Assembly: GCF_003841405.1 (NCBI RefSeq)
Contig: NZ_PXYA01000001.1
Coordinates: forward strand, 62,001 to 126,000
DNA from: Tetragenococcus halophilus subsp. halophilus DSM 20339
Lineage (GTDB): Bacteria; Bacillota; Bacilli; Lactobacillales; Enterococcaceae
Reading direction: 5' to 3'
DNA length: 64,000 nucleotides
Both the position numbers and the translations under genes were made by a program. Below are positions 33,114 to 41,937 of this stretch, one piece after another (position 1 is the stretch's first letter; every line of letters starts with the position of its first letter). The notes beneath the pieces are model-generated. The model searched no databases. It had not been told where the DNA came from and worked only from the letters and a program-made list of their open reading frames with translations.

Positions 33114-35129
33114 ATGCATAATGGATTTTACGCAAAATTAGCCTTACAAAGTATTCGCGAAAACAGCCGACTTTACAATCCATTTATTATCTCAAGTATT
33201 GTTTCTGTTATGATGACCTTCGTTATTTTAAGCTTATCTGTCAATAGCGGTTTGAAACAAATCCCTGGAGGCGCGAACCTACAAACAATTTTAGCTTTAG
33301 GCTATGTGATATTAGTTCTGTTTTCTGCGATATTTTTGTTTTATATGAATAGTTTTCTCATGAAAAATCGAAAAAAAGAATTTGGTATTTATAACATTTT
33401 AGGCATGGATAAAAAACATATAAGCAAGATCCTTTCCTATGAGATTCTTTTTATTTATTTCGTTAGCTTAATTGTCGGGCTTATAGCAGGATTGTTGTTA
33501 AATAAAGTCGCGACGCTTCTTATTCGACGTATGTTAGCTGCGCCTGTCTCTTTGGGCTTTGAGCTTTCTATGCAGCCGATCTTATGGACCTCAGCTTTCT
33601 TTCTCTTGATTTTTCTTGCAGTTTTACTTGTGAATATCTATCAAGTCAGGCTTGCTAATCCCATTGAATTATTAAAAGCAAGCAATACAGAGGAGAAAGA
33701 ACCTAAAATAAAAATTGTATGGACCATTATTGCTTTACTTTTAATGGGCGTCGGTTACTATTTAGCATTAACGATTCAGTCACCTATTTTAGGGATGCAG
33801 TTAGTCTTTTTAGCCATTTTAATCGTAATTGCTGCTACTTACTTATTGTTTACTACAGGAACAATTACTTTTTCGAAGCTACTTAAAAAGAATAAAAGAT
33901 ACTATTATCAAACCAAACATTTTATACCGATTTCCGGTATGCTTTATCGCATGAAAAAAAATGCAGTAGGTTTGGCCAATATTTCTATTTTATCAGTCGG
34001 TGTTGTTTTAATGTTTTCTATTGCGGCTTCCTTGTATTTAACGACGGATAATTCAGTGAATACACAGTATCCGCGTGATGTGATTTCTGAAGTGAAAGTA
34101 GGTAATAGTGATGCAGAAACAGAGGATACCACAAAAACAAGAATACAAGAGGTTGTCGAACAGATTTCAGCGGAGACCAATATTCAAGTAGAGGACTTCC
34201 TATCTTACACTTATCTAAATTTTCCGGCACAACGAGACAAAAATGGTTTTACGCTCACACAAGATGTTTACTCAACGCAAACGAACCAAACACCAGCCAA
34301 TCTTTATTTTGTTGATCAAGATAATTATCAGGAAATTTCGGGGGATCAATTAGATTTAGCAGAAAACGAAGTGGTTGTTCACGGGACAGTACAAGCTTAT
34401 AAAGCGAACACATTGTCCTTATTAAATCAACAATTTGAGGTAAGAGAAGAAGATAATATTGAAGAGTTTGCTATAGGAAATGAAACGTCAAATGCGGTAA
34501 ATGATGGTTACTATATCATTGTTAGCTCTCCTGAAGTATTACAAGAAATTGATCAAAGCCAACAAGATGTTTTACAGGAGATGACGACACCCACCAGCGT
34601 TTTCTCACAATTTGATTTAGTAAATGCTACAAAAGAGGAGAAAATTGATTTTTCCAATCATTATCAAGATAAAATAAATGAAGAAAAGATGAATATTACC
34701 AATGTTGACACAAGAGTAGAGGCTAACGGTAACTTTCGTGCGTTAAGAGGAGGCGTCTTATTTCTCGTTTTAAACTTAGCGTTATTATTGTTGATGATGA
34801 CAGTATTAATCATTTATTATAAACAAATTTCAGAAGCTTACGATGACAAAGAACGTTTTCGGATTATGCGTAATGTTGGATTAAGCGATGCAGAGATTAA
34901 ACAAGCTATTCGTTCGCAAATGTTAAGCGTCTTTTTCTTGCCGGTATTTGTCACCGGCGTCCATACACTCGTGATGTTGCCGCTGATGAAAAAAGGGATG
35001 GTTTTAGTGATGTTAAATCAAGTGAACTTATTTCCGCTGAGTCTATTCCTAGCGTTTGTTATCTTTTTGCTGGTTTACATTATGATTTATAGAATTACTG
35101 CCAAGACTTACTATAAAATCGTCAAATAA
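33114..35129 (+). CDS. BceB-type ABC permease (FtsX-like)
   Basis: A 671-residue permease with ten predicted helices and a large extracellular loop (about residues 310-540, rich in Gln, Asn, Glu and Asp) between helices 7 and 8, as in BceB/VraG. 'NRKKEFGIYNILGMDKKHISKIL' and the C-terminal 'DKERFRIMRNVGLSDAEIKQAIRSQM' are FtsX motifs. ATG 33114 has AGGAGAGG upstream and overlaps the ancestral stop of the ATPase gene in its alternative frame, which implies translational coupling. With the kinase and regulator it makes a complete peptide-antibiotic sensing and resistance module. Confidence 0.92.
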   Translation: MHNGFYAKLALQSIRENSRLYNPFIISSIVSVMMTFVILSLSVNSGLKQIPGGANLQTILALGYVILVLFSAIFLFYMNSFLMKNRKKEFGIYNILGMDKKHISKILSYEILFIYFVSLIVGLIAGLLLNKVATLLIRRMLAAPVSLGFELSMQPILWTSAFFLLIFLAVLLVNIYQVRLANPIELLKASNTEEKEPKIKIVWTIIALLLMGVGYYLALTIQSPILGMQLVFLAILIVIAATYLLFTTGTITFSKLLKKNKRYYYQTKHFIPISGMLYRMKKNAVGLANISILSVGVVLMFSIAASLYLTTDNSVNTQYPRDVISEVKVGNSDAETEDTTKTRIQEVVEQISAETNIQVEDFLSYTYLNFPAQRDKNGFTLTQDVYSTQTNQTPANLYFVDQDNYQEISGDQLDLAENEVVVHGTVQAYKANTLSLLNQQFEVREEDNIEEFAIGNETSNAVNDGYYIIVSSPEVLQEIDQSQQDVLQEMTTPTSVFSQFDLVNATKEEKIDFSNHYQDKINEEKMNITNVDTRVEANGNFRALRGGVLFLVLNLALLLLMMTVLIIYYKQISEAYDDKERFRIMRNVGLSDAEIKQAIRSQMLSVFFLPVFVTGVHTLVMLPLMKKGMVLVMLNQVNLFPLSLFLAFVIFLLVYIMIYRITAKTYYKIVK

Positions 35130-35144
35130 AAAAGAGGTGATATT

Positions 35145-35429
35145 ATGCCGTTATCAATGACCGATTTACTCATTGTATTGATTACAGTATTTGGGGGCGT
35201 GGGACTTCAGATTTGGTTATCTACCAGAAAACATTTTTGGTGGGGGCTTGTTTTGCCCCTTCTATCATTAGGTTATTCTATTTATATGGTTCCGCAAGTT
35301 TCGTTTTATCCAGAAATGAATACCTATTTTAAGATGGGGATGTATATCCAGCAAAATATGTTAACAATTGCTTTACTGGTTATTTACGGAATCTGTCAGT
35401 GGCGTTTGTACCAAAAGCATCGAAGGTAA
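35145..35429 (+). CDS. Small three-helix membrane protein in the Bce operon
   Basis: A 94-residue protein with hydrophobic stretches at about residues 6-24, 30-50 and 68-87, and a basic C-terminus (YQKHRR). It begins 15 bases after the permease stop with AAGAGGTG before the ATG, so it belongs to the Bce operon. I do not recognise a family. A modulator of the kinase or transporter is possible from position alone. Confidence 0.7.
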   Translation: MPLSMTDLLIVLITVFGGVGLQIWLSTRKHFWWGLVLPLLSLGYSIYMVPQVSFYPEMNTYFKMGMYIQQNMLTIALLVIYGICQWRLYQKHRR

Positions 35430-35487
35430 CAGAGCTAATAAAAGCAGGGAAATTATAATTTTTTTGCTTTATTGTATTTAAAAACAA

Positions 35488-35547
35488 AAAGAGACAAATC
35501 GGAAGACTTGCTTTTAAAGTTGAAGAAGTATTCCGGTTTGTCTCTTT
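35488..35547 (+). terminator. Long stem-loop after the Bce operon
   Basis: A 17-base arm at 35488-35504 (AAAGAGACAAATCGGAA) pairs with 35531-35547 with one G-U pair; the loop is 26 bases. The T-run is short (ATTTGG), so termination efficiency is uncertain. Confidence 0.6.
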
Positions 35548-35578
35548 ATTTGGTTAGATGTATAAACAAGATTTCAGC

Positions 35579-35695
35579 TTATTCATCTCGTAATTTCTCA
35601 TTAGGATAAGTGATATATTGGGTTAAATCGCCATCAATTGGAGGTGTTGCCATAAATTTCATATCCGGATATAAATTATAGCGGCCTGTGCGAAC
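35579..35695 (-). pseudogene. Fragment of a sorbitol-dehydrogenase-type zinc MDR gene
   Basis: About 38 codons on the minus strand read 'GRYNLYPDMKFMATPPIDGD' and then 'LTQYITYP' before a stop. This is the segment following the structural-zinc lobe in sorbitol/xylitol dehydrogenases (pattern GRYNLCPD..F.ATPP.DG). Both ends are lost: there is no start, no zinc-binding Cys cluster and no cofactor domain. A deletion remnant. Confidence 0.65.
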
Positions 35696-35747
35696 AATTA
35701 TATATTAACACCTCATTTATTATGTGCAAGATTGAACAAAACCTGAT

Positions 35748-35777
35748 GAAAAAACCGCCTTTCAAAAAGAAAGGCGA
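35748..35777 (-). terminator. Intrinsic terminator of the MFS pseudogene
   Basis: CGCCTTTC (35757-35763 region) pairs with GAAAGGCG (35769-35776); on the minus strand it is followed by GTTTTTTC. Confidence 0.8.
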
Positions 35778-35790
35778 TCCATTCTAAAAT

Positions 35791-36980
35791 TTAAGCTTCT
35801 AAACTTTCCGTAAATTGGGCGTTCTTACGATTTAACATCAGTGTTAGTACCAATGTAATTGCAGCAAGAACGGCACCTCCTGGCCCGAGAGCTTGCATAC
35901 CAACATTTTGTGCGATTTGACTTCCAACAGCAGAACCTATGGCAATTCCAATATTGGAAAAGATCGAATTAAAAGAAGATGCTAACACCATAGATTGAGG
36001 ATAACTATTTTCTGCAATACCTATCATATGCAATTGAATAGGCGAATTGAGTAGATACATCGTCAAACCAATCAACATTAAATCAATAAAACCCGCCCAA
36101 TGTATATTTAACAAAACAGGCAAACATCCTAATAAGAAAATTTCAGCAATATAAACTTTCGGCATGTAAGCAAACCACGTCTTTCCGCGATTTTACCACT
36201 CAATTGATTACTTATAAGGGACATGAAACCATAAGCTGTAAAAGCTAAGGTCACTAACGAAGGCGCAATCCCTAATTCTGTCGAAAAAATAGGACGCAGG
36301 TAGGTGTACACAGCATAAATACCGGCAATGCTGAACATGGTAACGAAAGCACTTAATTGTATCCGTGAATCTTTAAAAATAGCTAACTGGTCAGAAAAAC
36401 GTGTAGCTCCTGAAGATTTTTGCCGCAGATCATCAGGTAAACTTATCTTAAGGAAAAACAACAAGATAAAGCTAAGTCCAGCAATGAGGTAAAAAGCAGA
36501 ACGCCAACCAAATTGTGTGCTTAAGAATGTACCCAATGGAACCCCAAAAACAGAAGCGATACTAAAACCTGAAAATATCCAAGCGATAAGCCAAGCGCGT
36601 CTTTCCATCGGAGCTAAATAAGTCGCAAAAGCCATAATCACGGAGATGCCTGAACCAGAAACAACAGCTACGACAACGCGGGAAAGTGTTAAAACAGCAT
36701 ACGTTGGTGCCATAGCAGTGACAAAGTTTCCGATAGTAAATATACTCATCAGGAATAATAAAACATTAAGCAAACGTTTTTGCCCAATTAAAGTAGTCAC
36801 AAAAGGCGTGCTAATAGCATAAGATAATGCGAAAATGGTGACCAAATAACCCGCTGTAGAAACATCTACAGGAAAAGAAGCAGCGATATCATCTAAGATA
36901 CCTACGATAATAAATTCACTAAAGCCTAAAAGAAACGACGTTAAAATCAAAATGAAACTTTGCGTTTTAAACTTTTGCAT
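35791..36980 (-). pseudogene. MFS efflux transporter, broken by a frameshift
   Basis: The two parts together give a 12-helix major facilitator of about 395 residues of the AraJ/YdhP-like drug or sugar efflux group. The N-terminal part runs from ATG 36980 (GAGGTG upstream) through 'FSEFIIVGILDDIAASFPVDVSTAGYLVTIFALSYAI' and 'RSAFYLIAGLSF' to 'GKIAERRGL', then shifts frame near 36165-36180 and stops at 36129. The C-terminal part continues in another frame from 'MPKVYIAEIFLLG' to the stop at 35791. The lesion falls at the start of helix 8-9, so a functional transporter is unlikely. Confidence 0.85.
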
Positions 36981-37162
36981 GGGAAAACACCTCATTCTAT
37001 TTTTTAAAAGAAATCATAGCGGCTTGGTTTATAACCAGCCTGTATATCTATAAGGTGTTTTCCCAGCTTTGGTTTACATTTTTCTCCCCAATCTAAAATC
37101 CAAGCCACCATCATCACTTCCTTACTTTTCATTTCGTATGTCTTTAAAAAGACGACCGTAAT

Positions 37163-37191
37163 AGTCTAGCAAGATAGATTTTTATAGTCAA
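37163..37191 (-). promoter_or_regulatory. Candidate promoter of the MFS pseudogene
   Basis: On the minus strand TTGACT (37191-37186), 17 bases, TAGACT (37168-37163), about 180 bases before the MFS start. Confidence 0.45.
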
Positions 37192-37321
37192 CAACTTTGT
37201 TTAAGAAAGGGGAGTCTTTAATCATATGGATTGCTGCCAAGATTGTGTGTTTCCTTTTATGAATATCAATTAGAAATTCTTCTAGTTAACTCGTTTTTTT
37301 ATAGTGATGAAGAAAAAATAA

Positions 37322-37529
37322 AATATCCAAGCTTTAGTTGGTCCAGACCATCGGAAATTGATTCCTATAACTGTATTGACTGGAAGTATTTTTTTAGTCG
37401 TTGTAGATATTTTAGCTCGTACTATGGTTGAAAATAATGAATTACCTATTGGCATCTTTACGTCAATCGTTGGCGCGCCATTTTTTGCATTTATCATGAT
37501 TCAAAAAAATTATCAATTCAAAGACTAGT
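37322..37529 (+). pseudogene. C-terminal remnant of a FecCD/BtuC-type iron ABC permease
   Basis: The frame from 37322 reads 'ALVGPDHRKLIPITVLTGSI' and continues through 'DILARTMVENNELPIGIFTS' to 'FFAFIMIQKNYQFKD' and a stop, matching the last two helices and conserved 'GPDHR...P.G..T...G.P.F' of FecCD-family permeases. The first eight or so helices are absent, and the region upstream (37200-37320) holds only short broken frames. It is directly followed by the matching ATPase and binding-protein genes. The transporter encoded here lacks a working permease. Confidence 0.82.
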
Positions 37530-37542
37530 CAGGAGTAATGTT

Positions 37543-38307
37543 ATGAACCTTAATGTTGAAAACGTAGAAATTTTTCAAGGAACAAATAAAGTGATTAAAG
37601 GAATTGATCTACAAGTACATGATCACTCTTTCACTGCTTTATTGGGTCCTAATGGTAGTGGGAAGTCTACCTTATTAAAATCTGTATATCGCGTATTAGA
37701 ACCTAAAAGCGGTACTATTTATTTAAATGATTTGAACTTAAAAAATACGCCAACTAAAAAAATTGCCCAGCAAATGTCTGTGGTGTCACAGTTTCAAAAT
37801 AATAGTTTTGATTTTACCGTAAAAGAAATCGTTCTAATGGGAAGAACGCCTCATTTACGTGCTTTAGAAAAAGAAAGTGTCCATGATTACGAATTAGTAG
37901 AAGAAGCCTTGGTAAAAACAGGCCTGTGCAAATTACGAGATCGGCCTATTTCCCAACTATCTGGAGGAGAAAAGCAACGTGTTTGTCTTGCTAGAGCGAT
38001 TGTTCAAGCACCTACTTTAATGATTTTAGATGAACCAAGTAATCATTTGGATATCAAGTATCAATTAGAAAGTCTTCGTGTGATTAAACAATTAGGTGTA
38101 AATACTTTAGTGGCTTTACATGATATTTCATTAGCCGCACAATTTTGTGATTATATCTATTTTATAAAGGAAGGAGAAGTGAAATATTACGGTAGACCGA
38201 AAGTGGTTATCACAAAAGAAATTTTAAAGGATATTTATGAAGTGGATTGTGAAGTCTACAACGACCCGAAAACGCAAAATTTATTGATAAGTTATTATAC
38301 ATTTTAG
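37543..38307 (+). CDS. Iron/haem/cobalamin-type ABC transporter ATP-binding protein
   Basis: A 254-residue ATPase of the FecE/FepC/BtuD branch. Walker A 'GPNGSGKSTLLK' is near residue 34, Q-loop 'MSVVSQFQ', signature 'LSGGEKQRVCLARAI', Walker B 'LMILDEPSNHLD' and H-loop 'VALHDISLA'. 'VKEIVLMGRTPHLRAL' is typical of iron-chelate importers. It follows the permease remnant by 13 bases and precedes the binding-protein gene by 18 bases, so these were one operon. With the permease truncated, the ATPase needs a partner elsewhere to be useful. The sequence itself is intact. Confidence 0.88.
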   Translation: MNLNVENVEIFQGTNKVIKGIDLQVHDHSFTALLGPNGSGKSTLLKSVYRVLEPKSGTIYLNDLNLKNTPTKKIAQQMSVVSQFQNNSFDFTVKEIVLMGRTPHLRALEKESVHDYELVEEALVKTGLCKLRDRPISQLSGGEKQRVCLARAIVQAPTLMILDEPSNHLDIKYQLESLRVIKQLGVNTLVALHDISLAAQFCDYIYFIKEGEVKYYGRPKVVITKEILKDIYEVDCEVYNDPKTQNLLISYYTF

Positions 38308-38325
38308 ACTAAAGGAGAGAATCAG

Positions 38326-39360
38326 ATGAAGCAACGATCTATCTATTTGATAAGCGCATTATTTGTAGTTTTACTTTTATTAACAGCTTGTAATTCACAA
38401 CAAACAGAAGGACAGGAGGCTACTGCTAATACTGAAGAACAAGTCGATGAAAATGAGACGACTTACCCTCTAGAGATAGATGTGACAGACGCTGAGGGAA
38501 ATACTCAGACCCAAAAATTTGAAGAAGCACCTGAGCGAGTGGTGACAAATAACCTGTCTTCAATTGAGATTTTGTTAGAATTGGGCTTAAAAGATAAAAT
38601 TGTCGGCACTACTCAACCAGATAATGAAGTTACTGGGAAATTTGCAGAAGATGTTGATGATATCCCAGTGATTGGCGATAAGATGAATGTATCCAAGGAA
38701 ACAGTTGCAGAGTACGCACCTGATATTGTCGTAGGACGTGAAATGTCATTTGATGATGATTCAATGGGGTCAGTCTCCACTTTAAATGAACTAGGCGCAC
38801 AAACTTATATACAAACGGCAAGTGGTATGTCCACGAATCCTCCTTTGACTGCAGTAATCGATGATGTACGTACTTTAGGACAAATTTTTAATGTGAATGA
38901 ACGTGCTGAAAAATATGCTGAAGAATTGGAACAACGTCTACAAGATGTTATAGAAAAAGCCGATGAGAACAAAGGAGAGGAAGAATTAACGCTTCTTCCA
39001 ATGGTGGCCTATGATGATTCTGATTCAACATTTGCAGCATTTAACATTTCAGAAGGTTTACAAAGCGACCTGCTTGAACAGTTAAATGTGCAACCTGCAA
39101 TTGAAGGGAGTAGCTCAGATCCTTCTTTAGAAACAATCATTAATGCTGATCCTGACATTATTCTCTACGTTACAGCTGATCGTAATGCGGATTTAGACGA
39201 AACAGCGGTGGAAAGTATTACAAATGAACCATTACTTAAAGATGTGAGCGCGATTAAAGAAAATAGAATATACACAACAACTTACGACGACTTTATGGAC
39301 TATGGTCCTCGTACCTTTGATACATTAGAGATGCTTGGAGAAGAATTATACGAAGATTGA
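38326..39360 (+). CDS. Iron-chelate/cobalamin-type ABC substrate-binding lipoprotein
   Basis: A 344-residue lipoprotein with a signal sequence ending in lipobox 'LLTAC' (Cys near residue 22), an acidic linker, then a FecB/BtuF-type binding domain. 'PERVVTNNLSSIEILLELGLKDKIVGTTQ' and 'EYAPDIVVGREMSF' fit the first lobe, and 'ADPDIILYVTADRN' with 'NRIYTTTYDDFMDYGPRTFDTLEMLGEELY' the second. Ligand (siderophore, haem or corrinoid) cannot be told. AAAGGAGAG precedes the ATG. A terminator follows about 100 bases downstream, and a group II intron has entered right behind it. Confidence 0.88.
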   Translation: MKQRSIYLISALFVVLLLLTACNSQQTEGQEATANTEEQVDENETTYPLEIDVTDAEGNTQTQKFEEAPERVVTNNLSSIEILLELGLKDKIVGTTQPDNEVTGKFAEDVDDIPVIGDKMNVSKETVAEYAPDIVVGREMSFDDDSMGSVSTLNELGAQTYIQTASGMSTNPPLTAVIDDVRTLGQIFNVNERAEKYAEELEQRLQDVIEKADENKGEEELTLLPMVAYDDSDSTFAAFNISEGLQSDLLEQLNVQPAIEGSSSDPSLETIINADPDIILYVTADRNADLDETAVESITNEPLLKDVSAIKENRIYTTTYDDFMDYGPRTFDTLEMLGEELYED

Positions 39361-39464
39361 GTGAACTTTGGATAATAAATAACCTTTCTTCATTCGGCGG
39401 AGAATGAACTTCAGAAGTGGGTGAAAGCTTGCATACAAATTCTTATACTTTCGTTTTAGTAAGT

Positions 39465-39493
39465 ATCGCACAAAAAAGTGCGATATTTTTTTA
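39465..39493 (+). terminator. Intrinsic terminator of the iron ABC operon; intron target
   Basis: ATCGCAC (39465-39471), loop A6, GTGCGAT (39478-39484), then A and T7. The group II intron begins two bases after the U-run, the usual target geometry of class C introns. Confidence 0.88.
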
Positions 39494-39494
39494 T

Positions 39495-41381
39495 GTGTGC
39501 CAGGCATGGCATTTATCTAGCTAGTGAAAGTCTAGTCACGGGTAGTTACCGCCAAGTGTAGCGAGCCACAAGCCGAAATCAGCGATGATGGGGTGAAGGA
39601 AGTGGTGGCGCAAATCTCTTGAACCTACGCACAGGAACTTGATGAGGCTAAATGGTGGATAAGGCTGCATATCAAGCCGAAGTCCAAAAGGTAAACGTAA
39701 AACCAAGACAGTAAATCAAGAGGTTGTGGAGAGAAAGATAAGTGTCTTACCCTGGGAGATCTTACGGACGTTTGCGAACGGTCGAAAAAGGTTTGTCGTA
39801 AGAAGTCAGCCGAGGCCATAGTAGCTATGATATTACATGTAGTGAAGGGCTGAATGTTTGTATAGTGTGAATCGCTAGAAGAAAATATCCAAGCAGTCCG
39901 GAAACGAGGATACCCTAGAACGGTAGAACGTAACTATCGATGGGAAAAGTAGTGAGGACGATCTTGGATCCATCTACACCTAGAGGAGGAACAGCGCATG
40001 AGATTCATTGAAAAGATCACGAGTCATCAAAATATGAGACAAGCCATCGAGCAGGTCAGAAAGAATAAAGGCGCTCCGGGTGTTGATAAAATGACAGTCA
40101 ACGAACTTGACCATTACTTCTATCAACATGGACGAGACCTTGTTCAGGAGATTCGATCGATGACCTATCGACCTAAGGCAGTCAAGCGAGTCTATATCCC
40201 TAAAGCCGATGGAAAACAAAGACCTTTAGGGATTCCAAGCGTGGTAGACCGTGTGGTACAACAAGCAACCGCGCAACAACTGAGTCACATTTTCGATGTT
40301 CACTTCAGTGAAAGCAGTTATGGTTTTCGTCCCCATCGAAGTGCACATCAAGCGATTGGAAAAGCACTCGATTACTTGAATGAAGGTTATGAATGGCTCA
40401 TTGATATGGACATTGAGAAATATTTTGATACGGTTCATCATGATAAATTAATCTCGACCCTTAGAGAACGGGTCAAAGATAGAGAAACGCTTCACTTAAT
40501 ACGTGTTTTCTTAAAAGCAGGGATTATGGAAAATGGCTTTGTTCGTCCGAATGAAACGGGCGTTCCGCAAGGCGGACCTTTAAGTCCCATTTTAGCGAAT
40601 ATTTATCTGGACAAATTGGATAAAGAACTAGAAGCAAGAGGACTCTATTTTGTCCGTTATGCGGATGATACGGATATCTTTGTCAAAAGTGAGCGGGCAG
40701 CCAATCGTGTAATGAAATCTATTACGAGTTGGATTGAAAGAAAGCTTTTCTTACGAGTGAACGTCACAAAAACCAAGGTGGTACGACCGACACAGAGTCA
40801 ATTTTTAGGGTTTACCTTCTGGAAGAACCAGAAGGGTTGGCAGTGTAAACCGAGCAAAGTCAGTAAAACAAAGCTCTATGATAAAACGAAAGCCATCCTT
40901 AAAAGAAAACAGGCTGTGTCACGACCCTTAGCGGTGACATTCACGAAACTCAACCAAACGATAAGAGGCTGGATCAATTACTACCGTATCGGGAATATGA
41001 AAACCTATCTAGCAAAGTTTGGGCAATGGTTACGACATAAAGTCCGAGTGATCATCATAAAGCAATGGAAACTGCCACAACGAATCTATACGAATCTACA
41101 ACAATTAAACCGATTATTCAAATGCCATTTTACCAAAGAAAATATTTATAAGGTGGCAAATTCGAGATTAGGTTGGTATAGGAAATGTGGCATGGACGTC
41201 GTCAATTTTACCCTAAGTCCGAAAGTTTTAGCCATAAAGAAAAAGGATCGACCTGGATTGGTCAATCCTTTAAATTACTATCTTAATCAAGCGTGAAAAC
41301 AATACAAATGGAGCGCCGTATACGAGAAGCGTACGTACGGTGCGACGGGAGGGGCGGAAATTTATTTCCCCTCTACCCTAT
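39495..41381 (+). mobile_element. Group II intron, probably class C (IIC)
   Basis: The 5' end starts with GTGTGCC, the conserved group II GUGYG motif. The 3' end has a domain V-like hairpin at 41311-41343 (GAGCGCCGTA...TACGGTGC, with the CGC triad of class C introns). A domain VI stem (GGGAGGGG / CCCCTCTACCC) follows and ends near 41381. It carries one reverse-transcriptase ORF without an endonuclease domain. Insertion immediately after an intrinsic terminator is typical of class C. The 3' boundary is accurate to a few bases only. Confidence 0.88.
39998..41296 (+). CDS. ltrA: Group II intron-encoded reverse transcriptase/maturase
   Basis: A 432-residue reverse transcriptase. RT blocks are visible in order: 'KNKGAPGVDKMTVNEL', 'KRVYIPKADGKQRPLGIPSVVDRVVQQA', 'SYGFRPHRSAHQAI', 'WLIDMDIEKYFDTVHHDKL', 'GVPQGGPLSPILANIYLDKLD' and the catalytic 'FVRYADDTDIFV' with YADD at residue 221. 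The maturase X domain includes 'INYYRIGNMKTYLAKFGQWLRHKVRV'. No HNH endonuclease follows, as in class C proteins. AGGAGG precedes the ATG. It splices and mobilises the surrounding intron. Confidence 0.95.
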   Translation: MRFIEKITSHQNMRQAIEQVRKNKGAPGVDKMTVNELDHYFYQHGRDLVQEIRSMTYRPKAVKRVYIPKADGKQRPLGIPSVVDRVVQQATAQQLSHIFDVHFSESSYGFRPHRSAHQAIGKALDYLNEGYEWLIDMDIEKYFDTVHHDKLISTLRERVKDRETLHLIRVFLKAGIMENGFVRPNETGVPQGGPLSPILANIYLDKLDKELEARGLYFVRYADDTDIFVKSERAANRVMKSITSWIERKLFLRVNVTKTKVVRPTQSQFLGFTFWKNQKGWQCKPSKVSKTKLYDKTKAILKRKQAVSRPLAVTFTKLNQTIRGWINYYRIGNMKTYLAKFGQWLRHKVRVIIIKQWKLPQRIYTNLQQLNRLFKCHFTKENIYKVANSRLGWYRKCGMDVVNFTLSPKVLAIKKKDRPGLVNPLNYYLNQA

Positions 41382-41464
41382 TTCTTTTCTGATGATATTC
41401 TTTTAATTAAGCTAATAAAAGTTGAACAAAAAAGTTTGCTTAATAATTTCTGGGAGGACATTTG

Positions 41465-41845
41465 ATGGATAATAAAAAAATTGCTATTCAATATTTTGAA
41501 GCTGTAGAAGCTAGAAGTCATGAAAAAATTATGGAATTATTTCATGAAAACTGTGAAGTGTTTTTTGCTGCTTTTGGTATTGCAAAAGGATGGGATGCTT
41601 TTGAACAAGTAAACAAGCAATTGGTACAGTATTTTAAACAATTATTTTTTAGAAAAGAAGCGTTTATCTTTACAGTAGAAAAAAATCGAATCGTTGTAGA
41701 AGGCACCGAATATGGTCAACTGTCAGAAGGTCAAACAATTGAAAATAACCATTTCTGCAATGTATTTGAAATTAATGAAGAGAATGGTCTAATCCAGCGT
41801 ATGTATGCTTATACAGACCCTAATTTAGGCTTAAATGTTAATTAG
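41465..41845 (+). CDS. SnoaL/NTF2-like family protein
   Basis: A 126-residue protein with the NTF2-like cone fold. 'AIQYFEAVEARSHEKIMELFHENCEVFFAAFG' begins the long helix and first strand, and 'ENNHFCNVFEINEENGLIQRMYAYTDPNLGL' the final strands. Such proteins are small-molecule isomerases, binding modules or stress proteins; no catalytic set can be assigned. GGGAGG is 8 bases before ATG 41465; a TTG one codon earlier is less likely. It lies between the intron and the amylase gene on the same strand. Confidence 0.72.
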   Translation: MDNKKIAIQYFEAVEARSHEKIMELFHENCEVFFAAFGIAKGWDAFEQVNKQLVQYFKQLFFRKEAFIFTVEKNRIVVEGTEYGQLSEGQTIENNHFCNVFEINEENGLIQRMYAYTDPNLGLNVN

Positions 41846-41937
41846 AGCGTTTTTCTTCGGATAAGTTGTGTATTATAGTATGATACTCTTAACTTATTAG
41901 TTGTGTAGGAATGAAATACACAAGAACGGAGATAACT

